DNA of 64,000 nt, from positions 1,116,001-1,180,000 of the forward strand of contig QNGA01000001.1 of NCBI GenBank assembly GCA_003298465.1, read 5' to 3'. Under the pieces are notes generated by a model. It was not told the DNA's origin. It made no database searches and was given only the letters and a program-made list of their open reading frames with translations. Numbering within the stretch: the stretch's first letter is position 1; every line of letters begins with the position of its first letter. The stretch is from a halophilic archaeon. GTDB lineage: Archaea; Halobacteriota; Halobacteria; Halobacteriales; Haladaptataceae. Shown in pieces: positions 35,796-44,041 of the stretch. Position numbers and translations under genes: made by a program.

Positions 35796-37136
35796 CTACT
35801 CTTCGAGTTCGTTCTCCTCGTCGCGGTCCACGCGCCGCCGCACGTCGACCTGATAGTTCTCCAGGATGTCCCGACCCAGGAGGACGGGGTAGTCCATGTG
35901 GCCCCGGTCCTCGATGCTGGCCGTGACCGTGTGGCGATTGCCGCCGACGCCGATGACCACGTCGACGACCGGCCGGGACTTGCTCGACTTCCGGCTACCC
36001 GACTTCACTCTGGTCATGCTCTTTATCGGCCCCGCGCCGATCTCCGCGGCGAGTTTCGTGTCGATGCTCGACCGGGTCGCGCCGGTGTCCGCCTTGGCCG
36101 TGACGGTCTCGGAACCGCTGGTACCGGAGACGAGCACCTGCTCCGTGTAGCCGATGACCAGCGGCTCGCCGGATTCGGGACTCCTGCTGACGGGTTTGCA
36201 GTCCGGCACCGAGTCGTCGAGCGTCGCCGCGAGTTCCTCGACGCGCTCGCGGTCGACGGTGCCGCCGGCCTCTTCGATGGCGAGCTGGGCGATGTAGGGA
36301 GCGGCGCTCCGGCCGGTCGCCTTGTACAGGCCCTTGAACCCCGCCGTCGGGTTGACTTCGAGGACGTACCAGCCGTCGTGACCCTCGATGAGGTCGACCC
36401 CGGCGTAGTCGAGTCCGATGACCTCCGTGGAGCGACGGGCGATCTCCGGGACGTTCTCCGGCAGGTTTTCGGACATGTCCTCGACGTCGCCGCCGAGCGC
36501 GACGTTGGTCCGCCAGTCGTTTTCGGGCGCGTACCGGTTCATCGCGCCGACGATACGGTCGCCGACCACGTACACGCGCAGGTCGCGGTGACGTTCGCTG
36601 TCGCGCTCGATGAGTTCCTGGAGGAACGCCTGGCGCTGGCCCACCTGGGGGTTGACCATCTCGTCCGGACCGACCTTCCAGGTGCCGCCGCCGTGAGTGC
36701 CGATGGCGGTCTTGTACACCGCCTCCTCGCCGAACGCGCCACGGCCGTCGTTGAGTCGACCGTCGTCCAGCGCCAGCAGGGCGTCCGGAACCCTGATGCC
36801 GGCGTCCGAGAGCGCCGTCGCGGTCGAGAACTTGTGGATAGCCGTCATCACCGAGCAGGGCCTGTTGAGAACCGGGCAGATGGAGTCGTAGACGTTCGCC
36901 AGTCCGAGCGCCTCGGAGGGCTGTTCGGTGTTCGAGAGCAACAGCCGGTTCGCGACGATGTCGATCTCCGGTTCGCGGACTATCTCGTCGTCCGCGATGT
37001 GAACCGCCGTGTTCTCCTGGCGGAGCCACTCGGGCTCGTGTCCGAGGTCCTCCACGGCGTTCAGGATCGCTTTCGTCTCTTTGCTGTTGTGCAGACTGAG
37101 CACCCCGACGCGTACGTTCGAGCCATCAACGACCAT
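35796..37136 (-). CDS. RimK-like ATP-grasp ligase fused to retropepsin-like RimB/zinc-protease domain
   Basis: The protein has 446 residues. The N-terminal domain (about 1-95) and ATP-grasp domain (about 96-300) match RimK/LysX ligases: RPCSVMTAIHKFSTATALSD, EEAVYKTAIGTHGGGTWKV and the metal-binding end YAGVDLIEGHDGWYVLEVNP. The C-terminal domain (about 330-430) is retropepsin-like, with the catalytic-type motif ADTGATRSSID (D350) and the closing YPVLLGRDIL. In bacteria the protease-like protein (RimB or 'ATP-dependent zinc protease') is a separate gene beside rimK. Such ligases attach Glu or other amino acids to peptide C-termini. It faces an AstE-like carboxypeptidase across 137 bases. Confidence 0.9.
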   Translation of the reverse strand: MVVDGSNVRVGVLSLHNSKETKAILNAVEDLGHEPEWLRQENTAVHIADDEIVREPEIDIVANRLLLSNTEQPSEALGLANVYDSICPVLNRPCSVMTAIHKFSTATALSDAGIRVPDALLALDDGRLNDGRGAFGEEAVYKTAIGTHGGGTWKVGPDEMVNPQVGQRQAFLQELIERDSERHRDLRVYVVGDRIVGAMNRYAPENDWRTNVALGGDVEDMSENLPENVPEIARRSTEVIGLDYAGVDLIEGHDGWYVLEVNPTAGFKGLYKATGRSAAPYIAQLAIEEAGGTVDRERVEELAATLDDSVPDCKPVSRSPESGEPLVIGYTEQVLVSGTSGSETVTAKADTGATRSSIDTKLAAEIGAGPIKSMTRVKSGSRKSSKSRPVVDVVIGVGGNRHTVTASIEDRGHMDYPVLLGRDILENYQVDVRRRVDRDEENELEE

Positions 37137-37273
37137 GTGAATCTACGTTTCGTCCGATACGACTTAAAACGTTCCCAGATTCTTTGAACCGAAAACGTCG
37201 GCGGCCAGAGATTTTTTGCTGGGCCTACTCGGGTAGTGCCACCTTTTTGTACGCTGACTTCTCAAGGACGGAC
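37137..37273. promoter_or_regulatory. Divergent promoter region of the ATP-grasp and AstE-like genes
   Basis: TTTTAAGT on the minus strand is about 28-35 bases before the ATG at 37136, and CTTTTTGTAC on the plus strand is about 25-34 bases before the ATG at 37274. Both genes therefore look leaderless and are driven in opposite directions from one 137-base region. Confidence 0.55.
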
Positions 37274-38362
37274 ATGGCCGGGACCGAAGCGGCGGCGGAC
37301 GCGTTCACCTACAACGGCGGCATCGTCGAACCGGGTGAGATCCAGAACATCCGGTACGGCATCAGCGAGACCTATCTCGGCGACCCGGTGCGCATCCCCG
37401 TCACTATCGTCAACAGCGAACGGCCGGGACCGACGGTCTTCCTGTCGGCGGCCGCCCACGGCGACGAACTCAACGGCATCGAGGTCGTCCGCGAAGTGGC
37501 TCACGAGTGGAACCACGACGAACTGCGGGGCACCATCGTCTGTCTGCCCGTGCTGAACGTCCCCGGCTTCCTCGCCCAGCAGCGGTACCTGCCGATATAC
37601 GACCGCGACCTGAACCGCTCGTTTCCCGGCCGCGAGGGGTCGACCAGCGCGAAACGGATGGCCGACCAGATATACCGCAACTTCATCGAACCGTGCGACT
37701 TCGGCATCGACTTCCACACGTCGACGCGCGGTCGGACCAACATGCTCCACGCCCGCGCGGACATGGACGACCCCGACGTCGCCAGACTCGCCCGCGCGTT
37801 CGGGACGAACGTCATCATCTCCTCGTCCGGTTCCTCCGGGATGCTCCGGCGCGAGGCGTCGAAGGACGGCACGCCCGCCATCACCATCGAGATGGGCGAA
37901 GCGCACCGCTTCCAGCGCGAGTTCATCGACCGGGCGCTGGAGGGCGTGATGAGCGTCTTCGCGGAGTACGACCTCCACCCCGACGACCCCGTGAAGTGGC
38001 CCGGCTGGCGGACCGTCATCGACGACGAGAAGGAGAAGACGTGGCTGCGCGCGGACGCCGGCGGCCTCGTCGAGATGCACTACGACCGCGGGTCGCTCGT
38101 CTACGAGGGGACGCCCATCTGCACCATCACGAACCCGTTCAAGACCGAGAACGACCCCGTGGAAGCGCCCTTCACCGGGCTGCTCGTCGGCATCCTCGAG
38201 AACCCGGTCGTCTACCCGGGTAATCCGCTGTGTCACATCGTCGAACTGAACGCCGACACGCGGCGGGCGCTCAAGCGCGAGCGCTCGCGCCGCGAGTCGG
38301 GGGGCGACGCCCAGCCGCCGGGCTATCTCGCGGGTCGAGAGAGCGAGAACGGCGGTCGGTAG
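37274..38362 (+). CDS. Succinylglutamate desuccinylase/aspartoacylase-like zinc carboxypeptidase
   Basis: The protein has 362 residues from ATG 37274; the longer frame to 37184 crosses the promoter. It is an M14-like AstE/AspA protein. Zinc ligands are H62 and E65 (SAAAHGDELNG) and H148 (DFHTST), with a likely catalytic Glu in AITIEMGEAHRF. A small beta domain at the end (YEGTPICTITNPF, GLLVGILENPVVYPGNPLCH) is common in this group. These enzymes hydrolyse an amide bond to an amino acid. Its opposite-facing neighbour is a RimK-type ligase, so it may be the reverse activity on the same product; that is inferred from position. Confidence 0.88.
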   Translation: MAGTEAAADAFTYNGGIVEPGEIQNIRYGISETYLGDPVRIPVTIVNSERPGPTVFLSAAAHGDELNGIEVVREVAHEWNHDELRGTIVCLPVLNVPGFLAQQRYLPIYDRDLNRSFPGREGSTSAKRMADQIYRNFIEPCDFGIDFHTSTRGRTNMLHARADMDDPDVARLARAFGTNVIISSSGSSGMLRREASKDGTPAITIEMGEAHRFQREFIDRALEGVMSVFAEYDLHPDDPVKWPGWRTVIDDEKEKTWLRADAGGLVEMHYDRGSLVYEGTPICTITNPFKTENDPVEAPFTGLLVGILENPVVYPGNPLCHIVELNADTRRALKRERSRRESGGDAQPPGYLAGRESENGGR

Positions 38363-38539
38363 CGGGACGGGACGCGCCGACCGACACTGTCGGTCGATTC
38401 ACGGTTTCGCGCGTCCGAGCGGTGCCTGTGCGCGAGCGACGCGCCTCCGGCGCCAGCGAATCACATTCCCGCCGGGAGAACGCCGGAAAATCTCCTTACG
38501 TAACTTCTATTTGCCCCCGGTCCCGAGTTTCCGAGTGGC

Positions 38540-38932
38540 ATGAGTCAAACGTACGACCGGGGCCTCGTCGAGGACTTCGGGCGCTGGCGGGAGTTCACCG
38601 CCGGCATGTGGGCCTGGGTTTTCCACAAGTTCACGGGGTGGGTGCTCATCGGCTACCTGTTCACGCACATCGCCGTCCTGAGCACGTCCACCACGGGAGC
38701 GGGAGCCTACAAGGCTACCCTCCAGGGCCTCGAGAGTCTCCTCATCGTTCGCGTCGGCGAGGTCGGTCTGCTGGCCGTCGCCGTCTTCCACATTCTGAAC
38801 GGCGTCCGGCTGTTGTTCGTCGACCTCGGCGTGGGTCTGGAAGCACAGGACAAGAGTTTCTACGCATCGCTCGTCGTGACCGCGGTCATCGTCCTGGCGA
38901 GCGTGCCGACGTTCATGGAGGGGGTGCTCTGA
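38540..38932 (+). CDS. sdhC: Succinate dehydrogenase cytochrome b556 subunit C
   Basis: The protein has 130 residues with three membrane helices. [20 protein letters not shown] and [20 protein letters not shown] are typical; the His in FHKFTG/FTHIAVL helices are likely heme ligands. It anchors the complex in the membrane and binds quinone with SdhD. First gene of sdhCDBA; the stop is one base before the sdhD ATG. Confidence 0.93.
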   Translation: MSQTYDRGLVEDFGRWREFTAGMWAWVFHKFTGWVLIGYLFTHIAVLSTSTTGAGAYKATLQGLESLLIVRVGEVGLLAVAVFHILNGVRLLFVDLGVGLEAQDKSFYASLVVTAVIVLASVPTFMEGVL

Positions 38933-38933
38933 G

Positions 38934-39302
38934 ATGGCCGAACGCTACTCCTCCTTCGAGAGCGGGAGTCTGACGTGGTTGCTCCAGCGCGTGACGGCGG
39001 CGTTCCTCGTCGCCGTGCTGGCGTTCCACTTCTTCCTGCTCCACTTCGTCCACCACCCCTCCAAGATCACGTTCGCCGGAACGTCCGCGCGCATGAGCCA
39101 GTGGGGCTACTTCACCACGATGGTGCTGTTCCTCGTCACCGCGGCGTTCCACGGCGTCAACGGCGTCTACGCCGCACTGCTCAACCAGGGACTCACCGGG
39201 ACGCAGAAGACCGCCGTCAAGTGGGTGCTGATAGTCGCCGGCGTCCTGCTGTCGGCGCAGGGAACCTACGTGGCGCTCGTAATGAACGGAATCATATCAT
39301 GA
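38934..39302 (+). CDS. sdhD: Succinate dehydrogenase membrane anchor subunit D
   Basis: The protein has 122 residues with three membrane helices: SGSLTWLLQRVTAAFLVAVL, FHFFLLHFVHHPSKITFAG and YFTTMVLFLVTAAFHGVNGV. His residues in helix ends fit heme b binding. The stop codon overlaps the sdhB ATG (ATGA). Confidence 0.92.
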   Translation: MAERYSSFESGSLTWLLQRVTAAFLVAVLAFHFFLLHFVHHPSKITFAGTSARMSQWGYFTTMVLFLVTAAFHGVNGVYAALLNQGLTGTQKTAVKWVLIVAGVLLSAQGTYVALVMNGIIS

Positions 39303-40150
39303 GCACGCAAACGACCGAAGAAGACGAGGCAGAGACACACTACCAGCAGTCTGCTGACGACCGGCCGCACGACGAGAAGGTCCGCCAGCAGTCCGGGGCG
39401 CAGGAAGCGGTCGAGTCCGCCGAGCAGACGGTTCACCTGAAGGTGTTCCGCTACGACCCCGAGATAGAGGGGAAACACGAGCCGCGGTTCGACGACTTCC
39501 ACGTCCCCTTCGAGAAGGGGATGACGGTCCTGGACGCGCTCATCTACGCCCGGGACCGGTTCGACACGACGCTGACCTTCCGGCACTCCTGCCGGCAGGC
39601 CATCTGCGGCAGCGACGCGCTGTTCATCAACGGCCGCCAGCGACTCGGCTGCAAGACCCAGATCGCGGACCTGGACGGCCCGGTTCGGATCGAGCCGCTC
39701 CCCCACGCCGAGGTCGTCAAGGACCTGGTCGTCGACATGGAGCACTTCTACGACCAGATGCACGCCGTCGAGCCGTACTTCCAGACGGACGATAAACCCA
39801 GCGACGAACTGGAAGAGCAGCGACAGAGCCGCGAGAACCGCGAGAAAGTCAAGATGTCGACGCGCTGCATCTGGTGCGGCGCGTGCATGTCCTCGTGTAA
39901 CATCGCCGCCGGCGACAACGAGTATCTCGGCCCGGCCGCGCTCAACAAGGCCTACCGGTTCGCCATGGACGAACGCGAGGGCGAACGGCAGCACGAAAAG
40001 CGGCTCGAACATCTCGACCAGGAGCACGGCGTCTGGCGCTGCCAGACCCAGTTCTCCTGTACGAACGTCTGTCCGAAGGACATCCCGCTGACCGAGCACA
40101 TCCAGGAACTCAAGCGCTCGGCGGTGAAGAACAACCTCAAGTTCTGGTAA
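39299..40150 (+). CDS. sdhB: Succinate dehydrogenase iron-sulfur subunit B
   Basis: The protein has 283 residues from ATG 39299. The 2Fe-2S ligands are C98, C103, D106 and C118 (SCRQAICGSDALFINGRQRL), with Asp as third ligand as in E. coli SdhB. The 4Fe-4S site is CIWCGACMSSCN and the 3Fe-4S site CQTQFSCTNVCPKDI. It passes electrons from SdhA to the quinone site. The N-terminal 40 residues are a charged extension typical of haloarchaeal SdhB. Confidence 0.95.
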   Translation: MSTQTTEEDEAETHYQQSADDRPHDEKVRQQSGAQEAVESAEQTVHLKVFRYDPEIEGKHEPRFDDFHVPFEKGMTVLDALIYARDRFDTTLTFRHSCRQAICGSDALFINGRQRLGCKTQIADLDGPVRIEPLPHAEVVKDLVVDMEHFYDQMHAVEPYFQTDDKPSDELEEQRQSRENREKVKMSTRCIWCGACMSSCNIAAGDNEYLGPAALNKAYRFAMDEREGERQHEKRLEHLDQEHGVWRCQTQFSCTNVCPKDIPLTEHIQELKRSAVKNNLKFW

Positions 40151-40165
40151 CTCGAACTCACACAC

Positions 40166-42022
40166 ATGCACGAACACGACGTCGTCGTCGTCGGTGCGGG
40201 CGGTGCGGGACTTCGCGCGGCCATCGCGGCCCACGAGGAGGGGGCCGACGTGGCCATCGTGACGAAGCTCCATCCCGTGCGGAGCCACACCGGCGCGGCA
40301 GAAGGCGGTATCAACGCGGCGCTCCGGGAGGGCGACTCCTGGGAGAAACACGCCTACGACACGATGAAGGGGTCGGACTACCTCGGTGACGCGCCCGCTA
40401 TCGAGACCCTGACCAAGGACAGCCCCGAGGAGACCATCCAGCTCGAACACTGGGGGATGGCGTTCTCCCGCGAGGACGACGGCCGGGTGTCCCAGCGACC
40501 GTTCGGCGGTCTGTCCTTCCCGCGGACGACGTACGCCGGGGCCGAGACGGGCCACCACCTGCTGCACACGATGTACGAACAGCTCGTCAAGCGGGGCATC
40601 ACGGTGTACGACGAGTGGTACGTCTCCCGGCTCGCAGTCACGGACCACGACGACCCCGAGGACCGGGACTGTCACGGCGTCGTCGCCTACGACATCAAGT
40701 CCGGCAACGTCGAGGGGTTCGTCGCCCGCAACGGCGTCATCCTCGCGACGGGCGGTCTCGGCCAGGTGTACGACCACACGACGAACGCCGTCGCCAACAC
40801 CGGCGACGGGGCCGCGATGGCCTACCGGGCCGGCGTCCCGCTGGAGGACATGGAGTTCATCCAGTTCCACCCGACGACGCTCCCCTCGACCGGCGTCCTC
40901 ATCACCGAGGGGGTCCGCGGCGAGGGCGGCATCCTCTACAACAGCGAGGGCGAGCGGTTCATGTTCGAGCGCGGGTACGCCAACAACGTCGGCGAACTCG
41001 CGTCCCGCGACGTGGTCGCTCGCGCCGAACTGACGGAGGTCAACGAGGGGCGCGGTATCGACGACGACCACGTCCACCTGGACATGCGCCACCTCGGCGA
41101 GGAGCGCATCATGGACCGCCTTGAGAACATCGTCCACCTCGCGGAGGACTTCGAGGGCGTCGACCCGCTCGAAGAACCGATGCCGGTCAAACCCGGCCAG
41201 CACTACGCGATGGGCGGCATCGAGACCGACGAGAACGGCGAGACCTGCATCTCCGGCCTCTACGCCGCCGGCGAGTGCGCCTGCGTCTCCGTCCACGGGT
41301 CGAACCGCCTGGGCGGCAACGCGCTGCCGGAACTCATCGTCTTCGGCGCCCGCGCCGGCCGGCACGCCGCGGGCACCGACCTCGGCGAGGCCGAAATCAC
41401 GACGGGTCGCACCGAGGACACCGAACCCGGCGAGGTGGAGACGCCCGTCGCGCCCGGTGCGGTCGAGACCGACGAGGACGTCGCGGCCGACGGAGCGGGC
41501 GAGACCGAGGCCGACGGCGGCGCGGCGCTCGCCGACCCCGGCCAGACCGTCGAGCGCGCGGTCCAGAACGAACGGACCCGCGTCGAGCGACTCCTCGAGA
41601 AGGACGAGGGCATCCAGCAGGCCGAGGTCCGCGAGGACCTCCAGAAGACGATGACCGACTACGTCAACGTCTTCCGCAACGAGGACGGTCTCAAGCAGGC
41701 GCTGGCGGAGATTCGCGAGGTCCGCGAGCGGTACCAGGACGTCTACGTCAACGACCCGTCGCGGACGTTCAACACCGACCTCGTCCAGACGATCGAGATG
41801 CGCAACCTCATCGACCTCGCGGAGGCCATCACGCTCGGTGCGCTCGCCCGCGACGAGTTCCGCGGCGCCCACTGGCGCCAGGAACACCAGGAGCGCAAGG
41901 ACGACGAGTGGCTCAAGCACACGCTGCTGTCGTGGAACGGCGGCGACCCCGAACTCTGGTACAAGCCGGTCATCCTCGAAGGCGAGGACAAGGAGTACGA
42001 GCCGAAAGTCCGCAGCTACTGA
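40166..42022 (+). CDS. sdhA: Succinate dehydrogenase flavoprotein subunit A
   Basis: The protein has 618 residues. FAD motif VVVVGAGGAGLRAAIAAHEE and the covalent-FAD region HPVRSHTGAAEGGINAAL are present (the conserved His is in SHTGAAEGG). Catalytic residues lie in FHPTTLPSTGVLITEGVRGE. CVSVHGSNRLGGNALPELIV ends the FAD-binding part. An acidic, Ala/Gly-rich insertion (about 410-465; PGEVETPVAPGAVETDEDVA onward) sits before the helical domain. Last gene of sdhCDBA, 15 bases after sdhB. Confidence 0.96.
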   Translation: MHEHDVVVVGAGGAGLRAAIAAHEEGADVAIVTKLHPVRSHTGAAEGGINAALREGDSWEKHAYDTMKGSDYLGDAPAIETLTKDSPEETIQLEHWGMAFSREDDGRVSQRPFGGLSFPRTTYAGAETGHHLLHTMYEQLVKRGITVYDEWYVSRLAVTDHDDPEDRDCHGVVAYDIKSGNVEGFVARNGVILATGGLGQVYDHTTNAVANTGDGAAMAYRAGVPLEDMEFIQFHPTTLPSTGVLITEGVRGEGGILYNSEGERFMFERGYANNVGELASRDVVARAELTEVNEGRGIDDDHVHLDMRHLGEERIMDRLENIVHLAEDFEGVDPLEEPMPVKPGQHYAMGGIETDENGETCISGLYAAGECACVSVHGSNRLGGNALPELIVFGARAGRHAAGTDLGEAEITTGRTEDTEPGEVETPVAPGAVETDEDVAADGAGETEADGGAALADPGQTVERAVQNERTRVERLLEKDEGIQQAEVREDLQKTMTDYVNVFRNEDGLKQALAEIREVRERYQDVYVNDPSRTFNTDLVQTIEMRNLIDLAEAITLGALARDEFRGAHWRQEHQERKDDEWLKHTLLSWNGGDPELWYKPVILEGEDKEYEPKVRSY

Positions 42023-42088
42023 ATCGCCGTTCTTCCTCTCCGTCGTTCGTTTCGGACTTCGCCGCTATCGACGGTCGGCCGTGGAACC

Positions 42089-43675
42089 TCACTCCATGTA
42101 GCCGAGTCCGCGCAGGCGGTCCTCGACGTCGTCGAAGTCGGCGTCGACGGACTCCGAGGCGGACTGGCCGTACTCGCGCTGGGACACCGCGCCGCGGCCG
42201 GCCATCGAGTGGGGGTCGAATATCTCCTTGAGTACCCGACCGTCGGCGTTCGCCGGGATGGGTTCGTCCAGCGCGTGGAGGACCGTCGGAGCCACGTCGG
42301 CGACGCTGGCGTCGGTGGGGGTCGTGCCGCTCTCGATGCTCGGTCCCCACGCGAGGAAGACGCCCTCCGGGCGGTGGCTGGCGACCTTGCTCCCGCTGTC
42401 GGAGAACACGGTGCGGGTGAGCTTCGCCCCCGGTTCGTACTCCTCGATGCCCCGTACGATGAGGTCGGGCGAGCGCGGGTCGTTCGGGAACAGGTCCTCG
42501 CCGTCCAGCACCCTGAGCGCGCGCTCGTCCGTCTCGGGGTCGGTCAGGCCCTCGAACAGCGACCGGAGTTCCGTCTTCACGTCCTCGACGTCGCCCGGGT
42601 CGACGACGCCGGGGTCGAACCGTGTCGTGTCGTTGACGTAGCAGTTGCCGGAGCCGTGGACGAACGCCGTCGTCTCGTCGAAGTCCACGTCGTAGAGGTT
42701 GTGGTCGCCCGGGACCTGCGAGGCGACGGTGTCGACCAGCGAGCGCGGGAGGTGTTCGACCAGGGTCTCCTCGCTCACGCCGAGTCGGTCGAGGGTACTC
42801 TCGATGGTCGTCTTCGTCACGCCGAACCGGGCCAGCACGCCCCGGGTGCCGTCGCCGCCCTTGCGCGCCAGGAACTCCTCCTGCTCCAGCAGCGTGTTCA
42901 CCGAGACGATGGTCGAGATGGGGCCGAAGCCGTGGTCTGACGCGACGAAGAGGATGGCGTCGCGGTCGGCGACGTACTCCATCACCTCGCCGACCACGTC
43001 GTCGAGTTCGCGGTAGTGTTCGAGCAGCGCCGCCTCGTCCCAGACGAGATGCTGGAGGCGGTCCGGCGCGGTGTAGACGAAGAAGAAGAGTCGCCACTCC
43101 TCGCGGTCCATCAGCAGGCGCATCAACCGTCGACGGGCGGCCAGGAGCGAGGAGAGTTCCTCGCGGAACTCCTCCGGCCGGTCGCGGTACTCGTCCCACG
43201 AGAGGCCGACGCGATACTCGGGGATTTTCTCGGCTATCTCGTCTGCGAGGCCGTCGGGATGCGTGGCCCGCTCGTCCATCTGGGGGGTCATCATCCCGGA
43301 GACGAGCGTGCCGTCGACCTCGTCGGCCGGATAGGTCATCGGGACGTTGCCGACGACGGCGGGCGAGAGCACGTCCCAGAGTTCGGGCTGGCGCACGTCG
43401 GCGCTGGTGTTCATCCGGTGCGTGTAGTTCGATTCGAGGTGCTGGAACCCGTAGACGCCGTGTTTGTCCGGCCAGACGCCGGTGGCGATAGTCGGCCAGG
43501 CCAGCGGCGTCGCCGCCGGCGTCGTGCTCGACAGCGCTCCGGCCGCTCCCTCCGAGGCGAGTCGCTCCAGGTTCGGAAGTTCTCCCGCCTGTATCCACGC
43601 GCTGAGCAGATCCCAGGGGACGCCGTCGAGTCCGAGGACGAACGCCCGGTCGGGACTGGTCGTGTCCATCGACAT
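42089..43675 (-). CDS. Alkaline-phosphatase-superfamily type I phosphodiesterase, second copy
   Basis: The protein has 528 residues. The metal and nucleophile motifs match those of the protein at 6187-7803: FVLGLDGVPWD (D17), PLAWPTIATGVWPDKHGVYG with the likely Thr nucleophile, YTAPDRLQHLVWD and VASDHGFGP. It also ends RLRGLGYME. There is no signal peptide. Despite the shared plan the two are only moderately similar, so they probably act on different substrates. The shared element lies 33 bases upstream of the ATG. Upstream on the same strand are a flippase and a GT-C-like gene. Confidence 0.9.
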   Translation of the reverse strand: MSMDTTSPDRAFVLGLDGVPWDLLSAWIQAGELPNLERLASEGAAGALSSTTPAATPLAWPTIATGVWPDKHGVYGFQHLESNYTHRMNTSADVRQPELWDVLSPAVVGNVPMTYPADEVDGTLVSGMMTPQMDERATHPDGLADEIAEKIPEYRVGLSWDEYRDRPEEFREELSSLLAARRRLMRLLMDREEWRLFFFVYTAPDRLQHLVWDEAALLEHYRELDDVVGEVMEYVADRDAILFVASDHGFGPISTIVSVNTLLEQEEFLARKGGDGTRGVLARFGVTKTTIESTLDRLGVSEETLVEHLPRSLVDTVASQVPGDHNLYDVDFDETTAFVHGSGNCYVNDTTRFDPGVVDPGDVEDVKTELRSLFEGLTDPETDERALRVLDGEDLFPNDPRSPDLIVRGIEEYEPGAKLTRTVFSDSGSKVASHRPEGVFLAWGPSIESGTTPTDASVADVAPTVLHALDEPIPANADGRVLKEIFDPHSMAGRGAVSQREYGQSASESVDADFDDVEDRLRGLGYME

Positions 43676-43707
43676 AATCGCTTGCTCCGTCGGACTACCC
43701 GCGTCGG

Positions 43708-43718
43708 TTTTGTTATGC
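43708..43718 (-). promoter_or_regulatory. Shared surface-gene promoter element, copy 7
   Basis: The minus strand reads GCATAACAAAA, 33 bases before the phosphodiesterase ATG at 43675. The downstream GGTTT block of copies 2, 3 and 6 is absent. Confidence 0.62.
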
Positions 43719-44041
43719 GCCGATTGGCCCCCGTTGGGCCGCGCTTTCCGAGGCCGCGGACCGGAACGCCGTCGGTCTTCGATTCGAAGGCCTCGCCGAC
43801 CCCAGCGTCGCCCTTCGGCGGAGAAAGCCGGTCCTGAAGGTTCGGCCGACGCCGGGCGAGTCGTCGGTAGACGGTGGCGGTCGCCGCGGCGTCACGCGTC
43901 GGACGACGGCTGGTCGCCGACCGACGGCGCCCCGCGTGGACCCGGTCCCATCGCGTGGGCGGGGACGGCGTCTCGAACGCGTCCGCCTGCCGGAGTTCGA
44001 GACGTTCGAGCGACCGGCGGTGCGAAGGTGGGCAGGTGCGC
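43719..44041. other. Spacer between flippase and phosphodiesterase genes
   Basis: No gene is supported in these 323 bases. Frames here are Arg/Pro-rich. The only notable feature is the adjoining element at 43708-43718, which shows the phosphodiesterase gene has its own promoter and is not simply read through from the flippase. Confidence 0.45.

Noticed and set aside
39266..41920. An 884-codon minus-strand frame across sdhB and sdhA.
   Set aside because: Same antisense effect; the plus strand encodes unmistakable SdhB and SdhA with all cluster and FAD residues.
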